From positions 62,001 through 126,000 of the forward strand of contig NZ_LIGE01000017.1 in the NCBI RefSeq assembly GCF_001297015.1: a stretch of DNA of 64,000 nt, in the 5' to 3' direction. Below the pieces are notes generated by a model. It was given only the letters and a program-made list of their open reading frames with translations. It searched no databases and was not told where the DNA came from. The DNA is from Pseudomonas sp. RIT-PI-r (lineage in GTDB: Bacteria; Pseudomonadota; Gammaproteobacteria; Pseudomonadales; Pseudomonadaceae). Each line of letters starts with the position of its first letter. Position 1 is the first letter of the stretch. A program made the position numbers and the translations under genes. Below are positions 1-10,199 of this stretch, piece by piece.

Positions 1-809
1 ACGCGTTTGTGATGGGTCTTGTTGTAAGTCGCGACGATGATGTCGAACGCTTCCTGACGCACCGGTTCGCCATGCAGGAACGCATCGATCTCGGCATACG
101 TCACGCCATGGGACGCTTCGTCCGGTTTACCCGGCGACAGATCCTCAAGGTCCGCCGTTGGCACTTTCTCGACCAGCGACTCCGGCGCACCAAAGCTGCG
201 GGCAATCGCCCGAACCTGGTTTTTCACCAGACCGCTGAGCGGTGCCAGATCGCAGGCGCCGTCGCCAAACTTGGTGAAGAAGCCCATCACCGCTTCCGCC
301 GCGTGATCGGTGCCGATCACCAGACCGTGCGCCGCGCCGGCGATAGTGTATTGGGCGACCATGCGCATGCGTGCCTTGGTATTGCCGAGCACAAAGTCCA
401 CCGACACCGCGTGCTTGCCTTCAAACGCCGCCACTTCACTGGCCAGTGATTTCACCGCCGGGCCGATGTTGACCGTGTGGCGCTCGTCCGGAGCAATGAA
501 GTCCACCGAAGCCTGGGCGTCGTGTTCGTCGAACTGGGTTTCGTATGGCAGGCGCACGGCGATGAATTTGTAGCTGTTGTCGCCGGTTTGATCGCGCAGC
601 TCACGCATTGCGCGCTGGGCCAGAAGACCTGCGGTCAGCGAATCGACGCCACCGCTGATACCCAGCACCAGCGTCTTGAGCCCGGAATTGACCAGGCAAT
701 CCTGAATGAAGGTAATGCGCCGGGCGACTTCGGCCTGCAGGGCCTGGTAGTCGACGAACGGCGGTTGCACCTTGAGCTGCTGCGCAATCTCACGCTGTAC
801 GGCTTGCAT
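1..809 (-). CDS. nadE: NH3-dependent NAD+ synthetase, 3' end cut by window edge
   Basis: This cytosolic enzyme makes NAD+ from nicotinate adenine dinucleotide, ATP and ammonia, the last step of NAD synthesis. About 269 residues are visible and no stop codon is reached. The usual Pseudomonas length is about 275, so only a few C-terminal codons are missing. The N-type ATP pyrophosphatase P-loop SGGVDS is at residues 52-57. Further family features follow, such as GTDHAAEA and the FTKFGDG segment. The start ATG ([10 protein letters not shown]) is preceded by an AAGGAG box and lies only a few bases after the pncB stop, so the two genes form a leftward NAD-salvage operon. Identification is very secure. 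Confidence 0.96.
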   Translation of the reverse strand, partial: MQAVQREIAQQLKVQPPFVDYQALQAEVARRITFIQDCLVNSGLKTLVLGISGGVDSLTAGLLAQRAMRELRDQTGDNSYKFIAVRLPYETQFDEHDAQASVDFIAPDERHTVNIGPAVKSLASEVAAFEGKHAVSVDFVLGNTKARMRMVAQYTIAGAAHGLVIGTDHAAEAVMGFFTKFGDGACDLAPLSGLVKNQVRAIARSFGAPESLVEKVPTADLEDLSPGKPDEASHGVTYAEIDAFLHGEPVRQEAFDIIVATYNKTHHKR

Positions 810-813
810 GAAT

Positions 814-2037
814 TCACTCCTTGCTAGATAGACTGGAATCGGCAGGAACCTGGAACACGTGTCGCAAGTAGGCGACGAAATTCGGGTCTTTGCAGTGGGA
901 CTTGCCTGGCTCGTCGGAGATCTTCGCCACCGGTTGGCCGTTGCAGGCAGTCATTTTAAGCACGATGCTCATCGGTTCGACACCCGGAATGTCACAGGTG
1001 AGGTTGGTGCCGATGCCGAAGCTGACGTTGATCCGACCGTGCAGCGCGCGGAAGATCTCCAGCGATTTGGGCAGGGTCAGGCTGTCGGAGAACACCAGGG
1101 TCTTGCTCATCGGGTCGATGCCGAGCTTGTGATAGTGCGCGATGCATTTTTCGCCCCACACCACAGGATCGCCGGAGTCGTGGCGCAGACCGTCGAACAG
1201 CTTGGCGAAGAACAGATCGAAATCGCCGAGGAAAGCATCGGTGGTGATGCAGTCGGTGAGGGCGATCCCTAGCAAGCCCCGGTATTCACGCACCCAGCAA
1301 TCAAGCGCAGCAATCTGGCTGTCGATCAGCCGTGGACCGAGTTGCTGGTGCGCCATGATCCACTCGTGGGCCATGGTGCCCAATGGCTTCATGTCGAGTT
1401 CACGGGACAAGTGCACGTTGCTGGTGCCGACGAAACGCCCCGGGAAATCGTGCTTGAGCACGTTCACCACTTCAGCCTGCACGCCATACGAAAACCGCCG
1501 GCGCGTGCCGAAATCGGCGACTTGCAGTTGCGATAGCTCATCGGCCGAGGCGTTGGCGGTCAGCCAGTCGAACTTGCGATAGAGCTGCTCGCGCGCCTGT
1601 TCGAGCACGGTTTCGCGGTAGCGATAGCGGTTGCGCACTTCGCTGACGATCGCCAGCAGCGGCACTTCGTAAAGGATTACATGCAGCCATGGCCCGCGCA
1701 GACGGATGAACAGCTCGCCGTTCTCAATGCCGGTATGCACGTAGCGCAGGTTGAAGCGGAACAGCCCGAGGAAACGCAGGAAGTCAGGTTTCAGGAAGCT
1801 GATGCGCTCAAGAAAACTCAGTTGATCGGCACTCAGGCTCAGCTCGGCCAGACGTTCGATCTGATAGCGGATCTCGGCCAGATACGGGCGCAGATCCTCG
1901 CTGTTACGGCAACGAAACTCCCATTCGACTTCGACGTTGGGGTAGTTGTGCAGCACCGCCTGCATCATCGTCAATTTGTAGAAGTCGGTGTCGAGCAGGT
2001 TCTGCACGATGCGATCGGCAAACACGCTCTCGCTCAT
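814..2037 (-). CDS. pncB: Nicotinate phosphoribosyltransferase
   Basis: PncB converts nicotinate, PRPP and ATP to nicotinate mononucleotide, the entry step of the Preiss-Handler salvage pathway. The protein has 407 residues, close to the roughly 400 of the E. coli enzyme. Visible family signatures are DTDFYKLTM (17-25), [10 protein letters not shown] (about 174-183), GTSNV (about 204-208) and LGTMAHEW, whose histidine at 224 corresponds to the autophosphorylated active-site His of the family. I chose the ATG at 2037 (MSESVFADR) because a GGAG box lies just upstream. An in-frame ATG 15 codons earlier would add a low-complexity N-terminus. The gene is followed after 4 bases by nadE, the next enzyme but one of the same pathway. 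Confidence 0.96.
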   Translation of the reverse strand: MSESVFADRIVQNLLDTDFYKLTMMQAVLHNYPNVEVEWEFRCRNSEDLRPYLAEIRYQIERLAELSLSADQLSFLERISFLKPDFLRFLGLFRFNLRYVHTGIENGELFIRLRGPWLHVILYEVPLLAIVSEVRNRYRYRETVLEQAREQLYRKFDWLTANASADELSQLQVADFGTRRRFSYGVQAEVVNVLKHDFPGRFVGTSNVHLSRELDMKPLGTMAHEWIMAHQQLGPRLIDSQIAALDCWVREYRGLLGIALTDCITTDAFLGDFDLFFAKLFDGLRHDSGDPVVWGEKCIAHYHKLGIDPMSKTLVFSDSLTLPKSLEIFRALHGRINVSFGIGTNLTCDIPGVEPMSIVLKMTACNGQPVAKISDEPGKSHCKDPNFVAYLRHVFQVPADSSLSSKE

Positions 2038-2148
2038 AACGGGGTCTCCAGGTGCGCCGCGCTGTGGCGCGGTCTCAATCAATGGCGCTAGTGGCGCATA
2101 TCAGGGACGAAGATTGCCAGCAATTTTTTAGATCAGCGCAGAACCCTG

Positions 2149-2237
2149 GTGGGAGCGAGCCTGCTCGCGAAGGCGTCATTTCAGTCGAAATGGTTATTGA
2201 ATGTGCCGGCCTCTTCGCGAGCAGGCTCGCTCCCACA
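2149..2237. repeat. Paired REP-type inverted repeat, family B' (GTGGGAGCGAGCCTGCTCGC)
   Basis: Two copies of the GTGGGAGCGAGCCTGCTCGC arm face each other across about 50 bases, between pncB and a lysR gene. Each arm holds its own small palindrome (CGAGC..GCTCG). The same family recurs at 29687-29771, and a close variant (family B) occurs at four other places. Confidence 0.9.
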
Positions 2238-2250
2238 TTTTTCAATCGAG

Positions 2251-3153
2251 TCAAATTTCCGGGCTGTCGATCTGTTCGAGCATCCACTTCACAAAGTCCC
2301 GCACCTTCGGCACTTCCGCCGCATGCTCCGGGTACGCCAGGTAATAGGCATCAGTGCTGGGCATGGCATGCTCAAAGGGAATGACCAGTTTGCCGTCGGC
2401 CAATTCCTCCTCCACCAGAAACCGTGGCAATAGCGCCACACCACAGCCGACCTGCGCAGCACGAATGCACATATAAAAGGTTTCAAACCGTGGCCCGTGA
2501 TAGCTGTGTTCGGTCTGGTAGCCTTGGCTGTCGAACCAGTCGTGCCAGGCCTGCGGGCGCGAGGCATTTTGCAGCAGGACCAGATCGGTGAGTTGCGTCG
2601 GATCAGTGAACGGCTTCTCCGGCAGGCTGCCCGGCGCACACACCGGCACCAGCTCTTCGCCGAACAACTTCAGGCATTCCGTGCCGGGCCGCGAACCCTG
2701 GCCGAAATAGAACGCCAGATCGCTGCGCCCCTGCAGCAGATCATCCGCTTCCTGCTCGTTGCACAAGTCCAGATGAATCGACGGATGACGTAGCCGCCAG
2801 CCTTTCAGGCGCGGCACCAGCCAGCGCGCGCCGAAGGTCGATGGAGTAGATACGCGCAGGACTTCAGTTTCGCCGCCGTAGGAACGCAGGTAATGCGTCG
2901 ACATCTCCACTTGCGTGAGGATTTTTCGCACCTCAACCAAGTACAAATCCCCGGCCGGGGTCATCTGCAAACGTCGGCGCACGCGGAGGAACAATAAGTG
3001 TTGTAACAATTCCTCAAGCTGCGCGACCTGCTTGCTCACCGCACTCTGGGTCAGGTTCAGTTCCTCGGCGGCGCGGGTGAAACTCAAGTGCCGTGTCACG
3101 GCCTCGAAGCACTGCAACGCGGTGATCGAGGGCAAGTGGCGTTTGTTCAGCAT
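2251..3153 (-). CDS. LysR-family transcriptional regulator next to amaB/amaA
   Basis: A 300-residue LysR-type regulator. The N-terminal winged helix-turn-helix is clear: FEAVTRHLSFTRAAEELNL at about 15-33, then TQSAVSKQVAQLE. The rest is a periplasmic-binding-like effector domain of the GcvA type. I start it at MLNKRHLPSI (3153), because the HTH then sits at the normal distance from the N-terminus. An ATG 46 codons upstream would give an unusual extension. It is transcribed away from amaB with 164 bases between the starts, the classic arrangement for a LysR protein controlling its divergent neighbour. A comparable lysR gene adjoins amaA/amaB in P. putida, so control of lysine/pipecolate catabolism is likely (inference). 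Confidence 0.9.
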   Translation of the reverse strand: MLNKRHLPSITALQCFEAVTRHLSFTRAAEELNLTQSAVSKQVAQLEELLQHLLFLRVRRRLQMTPAGDLYLVEVRKILTQVEMSTHYLRSYGGETEVLRVSTPSTFGARWLVPRLKGWRLRHPSIHLDLCNEQEADDLLQGRSDLAFYFGQGSRPGTECLKLFGEELVPVCAPGSLPEKPFTDPTQLTDLVLLQNASRPQAWHDWFDSQGYQTEHSYHGPRFETFYMCIRAAQVGCGVALLPRFLVEEELADGKLVIPFEHAMPSTDAYYLAYPEHAAEVPKVRDFVKWMLEQIDSPEI

Positions 3154-3317
3154 GGCCGATCCTTTTCTTGTCTTTCTGTGCTCAGCATGAATAAACGGAA
3201 TGATATCTCGCGTAAAGGTCGTTTGTTGCCTTGCCAATGTGACGCTACAACTAAAGGCCTGCCCGGTCGTGCAAACAGCGGCCGCACACATTCAGTTTTT
3301 TGCTTGAGGAGTGACCC

Positions 3318-4808
3318 ATGGTTGCCGCATTGCTTGATCGTCTAGGTGTGAATCCGGCCCTGTATCAGAACGGCAAAGTGCCGGTGCATTCGCCGATCGA
3401 CGGCAGCCGCATCGCCGCTGTGAACTGGGAAGGTCCGGCCGAAGTCGAGCAGCACATCAGTCGCGCAGATCATGCGTTCGAGCAATGGCGCAAGATTCCG
3501 GCCCCGCGTCGCGGCGAATTGGTGCGTCAGTTCGGTGAAGTGTTGCGTGAATACAAAGCCGACCTCGGCGAACTGGTTTCGTGGGAGGCGGGCAAAATCA
3601 CCCAGGAAGGTCTGGGTGAAGTGCAGGAGATGATCGACATCTGCGATTTCGCCGTCGGTCTTTCTCGCCAACTCTACGGTTTGACCATCGCCTCCGAGCG
3701 TCCGGGCCACCACATGCGTGAAACCTGGCATCCGCTGGGCGTGGTCGGGGTGATCAGCGCGTTCAACTTCCCGGTCGCGGTGTGGGCGTGGAACACCACG
3801 CTGGCGCTGGTCTGCGGTAACCCGGTGGTGTGGAAACCGTCGGAAAAAACTCCGCTGACCGCACTAGCCTGTCAGGCGCTGTTTGATCGTGTGGTGAAGA
3901 ATTTTACCGATGCGCCGGCGAATCTTTGCCAAGTGATCATCGGTGGTCGCGACGCGGGTGAAGCGCTGGTCGATGACCCGCGTGTCGCCCTGATCAGCGC
4001 CACCGGCAGCACGCGCATGGGCCGCGAAGTAGCGCCGAAAGTCGCCGCGCGTTTTGCCCGCAGCATTCTGGAACTGGGCGGTAACAACGCGATGATCCTC
4101 GGCCCTAGCGCCGACCTCGACATGGCCGTGCGCGCGATTCTGTTCAGCGCCGTCGGTACCGCCGGTCAGCGCTGCACCACGTTGCGTCGTCTGATCGCCC
4201 ATGAATCGGTAAAGGAAGAAATCGTCACCCGCCTCAAGGCCGCTTATTCGAAAGTACGCATCGGCAACCCACTGGAAGGCAATCTGGTCGGCCCGCTGAT
4301 CGACAAGCACAGCTTTGAAAACATGCAGGATGCGCTGGAGCAGGCATTGAGCGAGGGTGGTCGGGTGTTTGGCGGCAAGCGTCAACTGGAAGATCAGTTC
4401 CCCAACGCCTACTACGTGTCGCCAGCGATTGTTGAAATGCCCGAACAGAGTGATGTGGTCTGCAGCGAAACCTTCGCGCCGATTCTGTATGTGGTTGGCT
4501 ATAACGATTTCGAGGAAGCGCTGCGCCTGAACAACGCGGTGCCGCAAGGGTTGTCGTCGTGCATCTTCACCACGGACGTGCGCGAGGCTGAGCAGTTCAT
4601 GTCGGCGGTGGGCAGCGATTGCGGGATTGCCAACGTCAACATCGGCCCGAGCGGCGCTGAGATTGGTGGTGCGTTTGGTGGTGAGAAGGAAACGGGTGGT
4701 GGGCGTGAATCGGGTTCCGATGCATGGCGCGGATACATGCGCCGTCAGACCAACACCGTGAACTACTCGCTGGAGTTGCCGCTGGCGCAGGGCATCACCT
4801 TCGACTGA
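3318..4808 (+). CDS. amaB: Alpha-aminoadipate semialdehyde dehydrogenase (piperideine-6-carboxylate dehydrogenase, ALDH7)
   Basis: An NAD-dependent aldehyde dehydrogenase of 496 residues. It most closely fits the ALDH7/antiquitin group, which oxidises 2-aminoadipate 6-semialdehyde (in equilibrium with piperideine-6-carboxylate) to 2-aminoadipate. The catalytic Glu252 lies in LELGGNNAM and the catalytic Cys286 in GQRCTT. The C-terminal NVNIGPSGAEIGGAFGG stretch is typical of this subgroup. A GAGG ribosome binding site precedes the ATG. It is followed by the pipecolate oxidase gene amaA after a REP pair, matching the ama pair of P. putida. The substrate assignment rests on that neighbourhood and on family resemblance. 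Confidence 0.9.
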   Translation: MVAALLDRLGVNPALYQNGKVPVHSPIDGSRIAAVNWEGPAEVEQHISRADHAFEQWRKIPAPRRGELVRQFGEVLREYKADLGELVSWEAGKITQEGLGEVQEMIDICDFAVGLSRQLYGLTIASERPGHHMRETWHPLGVVGVISAFNFPVAVWAWNTTLALVCGNPVVWKPSEKTPLTALACQALFDRVVKNFTDAPANLCQVIIGGRDAGEALVDDPRVALISATGSTRMGREVAPKVAARFARSILELGGNNAMILGPSADLDMAVRAILFSAVGTAGQRCTTLRRLIAHESVKEEIVTRLKAAYSKVRIGNPLEGNLVGPLIDKHSFENMQDALEQALSEGGRVFGGKRQLEDQFPNAYYVSPAIVEMPEQSDVVCSETFAPILYVVGYNDFEEALRLNNAVPQGLSSCIFTTDVREAEQFMSAVGSDCGIANVNIGPSGAEIGGAFGGEKETGGGRESGSDAWRGYMRRQTNTVNYSLELPLAQGITFD

Positions 4809-4823
4809 GGATGGAGGAAGCTG

Positions 4824-4906
4824 AAAAGATCGCAGCCTTCGGCAGCTCCTACATAGGTGGCGCCAGGCTGCGGTTTTGTAGGAGCTGCCGAAGGCTGCGA
4901 TCTTTT
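4824..4906. repeat. Paired REP-type inverted repeat, family A (GTAGGAGCTGCCGAAGGCTG), copy 1
   Basis: Two 29-30 base arms containing GTAGGAGCTGCCGAAGGCTG and its complement are separated by about 23 bases, between amaB and amaA. Further family A copies are at 11857, 23121 (half), 26085, 32643, 36417 and 48441. It lies within a likely transcription unit and would fold into a long hairpin in the mRNA. Confidence 0.92.
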
Positions 4907-4953
4907 GGCGGCCCCACAAGCGCATTTGGTTAGGTTTCTGTTGGAGTCTGGCA

Positions 4954-6237
4954 ATGCCGTTACGCGAAGAATGTCTGTGGGAAAAACTCACGCCACAAAG
5001 GCCGGATAACACCGCGCTCAAGGGCGAAGTCAAAGTCGATGTCTGCGTGATCGGCGCCGGGTTCACCGGGTTGTCGGCGGCGCTGCACCTGTTGGAAAAA
5101 GGCAAAAGCGTCTGCGTGCTGGAAGCCCATCGCGCGGGTCACGGCGGTTCCGGGCGCAACGTCGGGCTGGTCAACGCCGGCATGTGGATCCCGCCGGACG
5201 AGATCGAGGCCGGTTTCGGTGAAGCGGTCGGCAGTCAGCTCAACCGCATGCTCGGGGCCGCGCCGGCGCTGGTGTTCAGCCTTGTGGATAAATACAACAT
5301 CGATTGCCAGTTACGCCGCGAAGGCACGCTGCATATGGCGCATAACGCCAAGGGCGAGGCGGATCTGCGCAGTCGCGAGCAACAATGGAAACGTCGTGGT
5401 GCACCGGTCGAGCTGTTGACCGGCAAGGCCTGCGAACAGGCCACCGGCACGCAAAAGATCGCTGCGGCTTTGCTCGATCGTCGCGCCGGTACGCTCAATC
5501 CGATGGCGTATGTCACCGGGTTGGCCAACGCAGTGATCCGTCTTGGCGGAAAAATGTTCGATCATTCGCCGGTCACTCGCCTCGAGCGTCAGGGCGCTAA
5601 CTGGTCGGTGCAGACCGAGCACGGTTCGGTACTGGCCGGGCAAGTGGTCATCGCCTCCAATGCCTACACCGAAGGCGACTGGACCGAACTCAAGCGCAAC
5701 TTCTTCCCCGGTTACTACTATCAGGTCGCTTCGGTGCCGCTGACCGAAGATGCCGCGCAGGAAATTCTCCCGGGCGGCCAGGGTTCATGGGATACCCGTC
5801 AGGTCTTGAGCAGCATCCGCCGCGACAAAGAGGGACGCTTGTTGCTCGGCAGCCTGGGTAACGGCAATCAGAAACCTGCATGGTTTCTCAAGGCCTGGGC
5901 CGACCGCGTGCAGCAGCATTATTTCCCCAATTTGAAACCGGTTGAATGGGAATGCACCTGGACCGGGCGCATTGCGTTTACGCCCGACCACCTTATGCGT
6001 TTGTTTGAACCTGCTCCCGGACTGGTTGCCGTTACGGGCTACAACGGTCGGGGCGTCACTACCGGCACGGTGGTCGGCAAAGCCTTCGCCGATTACCTGT
6101 GTAACGGTAATCCCGGGGCGCTGCCGATTCCTTTCGCACCGATGCAGCCCTTGACCGGCGTGGGCTTGCGCAGTTGCCTGTACGAGGCCGGGTTCTCGCT
6201 GTATCACGCGGGCCAGTGCCTGCGCATCGTCATTTGA
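4954..6237 (+). CDS. amaA: L-pipecolate oxidase (FAD-dependent, DAO family)
   Basis: A 427-residue FAD oxidoreductase of the D-amino acid oxidase/glycine oxidase superfamily. The dinucleotide-binding GAGFTG sits at 34-39, followed by a glutamate ending the second strand (VLEA). The GRNVGLVNAG and C-terminal GYNGRGV segments are typical of the PuuB/OrdL/AmaA-like group. In the D-lysine/pipecolate route AmaA oxidises L-pipecolate to piperideine-6-carboxylate, which AmaB then oxidises further. The position directly after amaB is the main reason for choosing pipecolate over other secondary amines. TTGGAG lies 8 bases before the ATG. Confidence 0.86.
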   Translation: MPLREECLWEKLTPQRPDNTALKGEVKVDVCVIGAGFTGLSAALHLLEKGKSVCVLEAHRAGHGGSGRNVGLVNAGMWIPPDEIEAGFGEAVGSQLNRMLGAAPALVFSLVDKYNIDCQLRREGTLHMAHNAKGEADLRSREQQWKRRGAPVELLTGKACEQATGTQKIAAALLDRRAGTLNPMAYVTGLANAVIRLGGKMFDHSPVTRLERQGANWSVQTEHGSVLAGQVVIASNAYTEGDWTELKRNFFPGYYYQVASVPLTEDAAQEILPGGQGSWDTRQVLSSIRRDKEGRLLLGSLGNGNQKPAWFLKAWADRVQQHYFPNLKPVEWECTWTGRIAFTPDHLMRLFEPAPGLVAVTGYNGRGVTTGTVVGKAFADYLCNGNPGALPIPFAPMQPLTGVGLRSCLYEAGFSLYHAGQCLRIVI

Positions 6238-6292
6238 GTGTTGAAATATGTTGCCGGAAGCAGCGCTTTTCGATGCAGCGACTAGCCTGTAA

Positions 6293-6320
6293 TGGTGCGG
6301 GTTGTAGCAGTCCCGCACCA
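6293..6320. other. Perfect 9-bp hairpin in the amaA-livK gap
   Basis: TGGTGCGGG (6293-6301) pairs exactly with CCCGCACCA (6312-6320) around a 10-base loop. No T-run follows on either strand, so it is not a textbook Rho-independent terminator. It could still end amaA transcription or act as an operator. The gap 6238-6605 holds no other gene that I can support. Its right half is AT-rich and carries the RpoN promoter of livK. Confidence 0.6.
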
Positions 6321-6528
6321 GCAGTGTGCAGTTCGGTGACGCGGGCTGTTACAGGCTGGTTGCACGTTGTTTGGCGCCGCGGTTGCAATGATGGCGCGTG
6401 CGGGTTGCGCCTGAAAAAATAAATGGTTTCACCTTCCGCGGTTTAGACGGTTGCACGCCCAATGAAAATGGGAACGAAACAGTCGAAATAACAAGAAAGC
6501 AGCGACTTTTTGAAGAATAAAAAACCGA

Positions 6529-6543
6529 TGGCACGGCCCTTGC
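6529..6543 (+). promoter_or_regulatory. RpoN (sigma-54) promoter of livKHMGF
   Basis: TGGCAC (-24 element, 6529-6534), five bases, then TTGC (-12 element, 6540-6543) followed by T is an exact match to the sigma-54 consensus. Transcription would start near 6555, about 50 bases before the livK ATG. This implies activation by NtrC or another enhancer-binding protein under nitrogen limitation. I did not identify a clear enhancer-binding site upstream. Confidence 0.85.
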
Positions 6544-6605
6544 TCTGAGCATTCAGTGAAGTGAAGTCGCAGTGCCAACTAAAAAAAACCTTGGAGCACC
6601 ACCTC

Positions 6606-7739
6606 ATGTCCCAGACGTTTTACAAGAAAGGCTTTCTGGCCCTCGCAGTGGCTACTGCGTTGGGTGTTTCTGCGTTTGCTCAAGCTGATGTGAAAATCGG
6701 TGTAGCGGGTCCGATGACGGGCGCCAACGCGGCATTTGGCGAGCAGTACATGAAGGGTGCACAGGCAGCGGCTGACGCAGTCAACGCGGCAGGTGGCGTC
6801 AACGGGGAGAAAATCGTACTGGTCAAAGGCGATGATGCCTGCGAACCGAAGCAGGCCGTGACGGTCGCCAAGGACCTCACCAACCAGAAAGTCGCCGGCG
6901 TGGTCGGTCACTTCTGCTCCTCTTCGACCATTCCAGCGTCGGAAATCTACGACGAAGCCGGGATCATCGCGATCACCCCGGGTTCGACCAACCCGCAAGT
7001 CACCGAGCGCGGTCTCAGCGCCATGTTCCGTATGTGCGGGCGTGACGACCAGCAAGGCATTGTGGCCGGTGACTACATCGTCGACGTGCTCAAGGGCAAG
7101 AAAGTCGTCGTACTGCATGACAAGGACACCTACGGCCAAGGCCTGGCGGATGCCACCAAGGCACAACTGGTCAAGCGCGGCGTAACGCCCGTGTTGTACG
7201 AAGGCCTGACCCGTGGTGAAAAAGACTTCAGCACCATCGTCACCAAGATCCGTGGCGCCGGCGCCGACGTCGTCTACTTCGGCGGTCTGCACCCGGAGGC
7301 CGGCCCGCTGGTTCGCCAACTGCGTGAACAAGGCCTGAAAGACGTCAAGTTCATGTCCGATGACGGCATTGTGACTGACGAACTGGTGACCACCGCCGGT
7401 GGCCCGCAATTCGTCGACGGCGTACTGATGACCTTCGGCGCCGACCCACGCCTGCTGCCAGACAGCAAGACCGTGGTAGATGCTTTCCGCAAGGCCGGTA
7501 CCGAACCTGAGGGCTACACCCTGTACGCCTACGCTTCGGTGCAGACCCTGGCTGCTGCCTTCAATGGCGCGAAGTCCAACAAGGGTGAAGAGGCTGCGGC
7601 CTGGCTGAAGAAAAATCCGGTGAAAACCGTCATGGGTGAAAAAACCTGGGACTCCAAGGGCGACCTGAAAGTCTCCGACTACGTGGTTTACCAGTGGGAC
7701 AAGGACGGCAAATATCACCAGCTGGAAAAACAGAAGTAA
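6606..7739 (+). CDS. livK: Branched-chain amino acid ABC transporter, periplasmic binding protein
   Basis: The 377-residue substrate-binding protein (LivK/BraC) captures leucine, isoleucine and valine in the periplasm for the LivHMGF transporter. A signal peptide covers residues 1-25 or 1-27 (FLALAVATALGVSAFA, then QADVKIGVAGP). Two family cysteines, in DDACEPK and HFCSSST, probably form the conserved disulphide of BraC-type proteins. The start at 6606 (MSQTFYKKG) has a TTGGAG box 8 bases upstream and gives a proper signal peptide. A start 15 codons earlier would bury it. It is first gene of the operon, behind a consensus RpoN promoter. A REP pair separates it from livH, which may favour higher expression of the binding protein. 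Confidence 0.95.
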   Translation: MSQTFYKKGFLALAVATALGVSAFAQADVKIGVAGPMTGANAAFGEQYMKGAQAAADAVNAAGGVNGEKIVLVKGDDACEPKQAVTVAKDLTNQKVAGVVGHFCSSSTIPASEIYDEAGIIAITPGSTNPQVTERGLSAMFRMCGRDDQQGIVAGDYIVDVLKGKKVVVLHDKDTYGQGLADATKAQLVKRGVTPVLYEGLTRGEKDFSTIVTKIRGAGADVVYFGGLHPEAGPLVRQLREQGLKDVKFMSDDGIVTDELVTTAGGPQFVDGVLMTFGADPRLLPDSKTVVDAFRKAGTEPEGYTLYAYASVQTLAAAFNGAKSNKGEEAAAWLKKNPVKTVMGEKTWDSKGDLKVSDYVVYQWDKDGKYHQLEKQK

Positions 7740-7773
7740 GGGCTGACGCGATCAGTTGATCCCACGGTTCCTT

Positions 7774-7863
7774 TGTAGGAGTGAGCCTGCTCGCGATGAC
7801 GGAGTTACAGGCAACACATGTGTTGAATGTTAATCCGCTATCGCGAGCAGGCTCACTCCTACA
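7774..7863. repeat. Paired REP-type inverted repeat, family B (GTAGGAGTGAGCCTGCTCGC), copy 1
   Basis: The two inverted arms GTAGGAGTGAGCCTGCTCGCGAT and its complement flank about 43 bases, inside the liv operon between livK and livH. Hairpins like this between a binding-protein gene and its permease genes are known to protect the upstream mRNA. That effect here is inference. Confidence 0.92.
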
Positions 7864-7979
7864 GGGGGCGGTGGTGACGGGTGAATCGTGGCTGACATTG
7901 CTCCGACGTAAATCTGTATTTTCCTTAGAAGAGCCGCACGTCCACAGGCGTGCAGGTTCTCACTGCGTGAGATTGCGTT

Positions 7980-8894
<915 letters not shown>

Positions 8895-8897
8895 GCG

Positions 8898-10199
8898 ATG
8901 TCTTCAACCACTCAAAAATCCATCGATATCAAAAAAAGCCTGGTTGAGGCGATTCTTGCCGGCCTGATTGCCCTGATTGTTTTCGGCCCGATTGTCGGCG
9001 TCGTGCTCGAGGGATACAGCTTCAACCTCGAACCGACCCGCGTGGCCTGGATCATTGGCGTTGTCATGCTCGGTCGCTTTGCCCTCAGCCTGTTCCTGCA
9101 AACGCCCAAAGGCCTGAAAATTCTCGACGGATTCGAGAGCACCGGTTCCGGTGTGCATGTGTTGCCTGCCGATCATAAATCCTCGCTGCGCTGGATCATC
9201 CCGCTGCTGATTGTGCTGGCCGTCATTGTTCCGTTTGTCTCCAACTCCTATCTGCTGGGCGTGGTCATCCTCGGGTTGATCTACGTGCTGTTGGGGTTGG
9301 GGCTGAACATCGTGGTCGGTCTGGCCGGTCTGCTCGATCTTGGTTACGTGGCGTTCTACGCCATCGGCGCCTACGGTCTGGCGCTCGGTTATCAATACCT
9401 CGGTCTGGGTTTCTGGACGGTGCTGCCGCTGGCAGCCATCACGGCCGGGCTGGCCGGCTGCATCCTCGGTTTCCCGGTGTTGCGTCTGCACGGCGACTAT
9501 CTGGCGATCGTGACCCTGGGCTTCGGTGAAATCATTCGCCTGATCCTCAACAACTGGTTGTCGCTGACGGGCGGCCCGAACGGTATGCCGGCACCGCTGC
9601 CGACGTTTTTCGGTCTGGAGTTCGGCAAACGGGCAAAGGATGGCGGGGTGCCGTTCCATGAGTTCTTCGGTATCGCCTACAACCCGGATGTGAAGTACTA
9701 CTTCATCTACGCAGTGTTGTTCCTGGTGGTATTGGCCGTGCTGTACATCAAGCATCGTCTGGTGAAAATGCCGGTGGGCCGCGCCTGGGAAGCCTTGCGG
9801 GAAGATGAAATTGCCTGCCGCTCGATGGGCCTTAACCACGTGCTGGTCAAGCTTTCGGCGTTCACCATCGGTGCGTCGACCGCAGGCCTCGCCGGTGTGT
9901 TTTTTGCGACCTACCAAGGCTTCGTCAACCCGACCTCGTTCACCTTCTTCGAATCGGCGCTGATCCTCGCCATCGTTGTGCTTGGCGGTATGGGCTCGAC
10001 CATCGGTGTGGTAATCGCCGCGTTCGTGCTTACCGTCGCTCCGGAACTGCTGCGCGGCTTCGCCGAATATCGCGTGTTGCTGTTCGGCATCCTGATGGTC
10101 TTGATGATGATCTGGCGACCACGCGGGCTGATCCGCATCAGCCGTACCGGGGTCACTCCACGCAAAGGTGCCATTCACTATGAGAGGACTGCGCCATGA
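8898..10199 (+). CDS. livM: Branched-chain amino acid ABC transporter permease LivM
   Basis: A 433-residue inner-membrane permease, partner of LivH. The N-terminal third carries extra hydrophobic segments and a hydrophilic stretch (about 70-95), as in other gammaproteobacterial LivM. The core has the family region VGLAGLLDLGYVAFYAIGAY and the contact loop PVGRAWEALREDEIACRSMG. The gene starts 3 bases after livH and overlaps livG by 4 bases (ATGA), so translation is probably coupled. Confidence 0.94.
   Translation: MSSTTQKSIDIKKSLVEAILAGLIALIVFGPIVGVVLEGYSFNLEPTRVAWIIGVVMLGRFALSLFLQTPKGLKILDGFESTGSGVHVLPADHKSSLRWIIPLLIVLAVIVPFVSNSYLLGVVILGLIYVLLGLGLNIVVGLAGLLDLGYVAFYAIGAYGLALGYQYLGLGFWTVLPLAAITAGLAGCILGFPVLRLHGDYLAIVTLGFGEIIRLILNNWLSLTGGPNGMPAPLPTFFGLEFGKRAKDGGVPFHEFFGIAYNPDVKYYFIYAVLFLVVLAVLYIKHRLVKMPVGRAWEALREDEIACRSMGLNHVLVKLSAFTIGASTAGLAGVFFATYQGFVNPTSFTFFESALILAIVVLGGMGSTIGVVIAAFVLTVAPELLRGFAEYRVLLFGILMVLMMIWRPRGLIRISRTGVTPRKGAIHYERTAP

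Noticed and set aside
8904..10178. A 424-codon open frame antisense to livM, and similar long frames antisense to amaB, livK and urtB
   Set aside because: High-GC codon bias creates long open antisense frames. The translations are rich in His, Gln, Arg and Asp without domain features, while the sense frames encode clear families.
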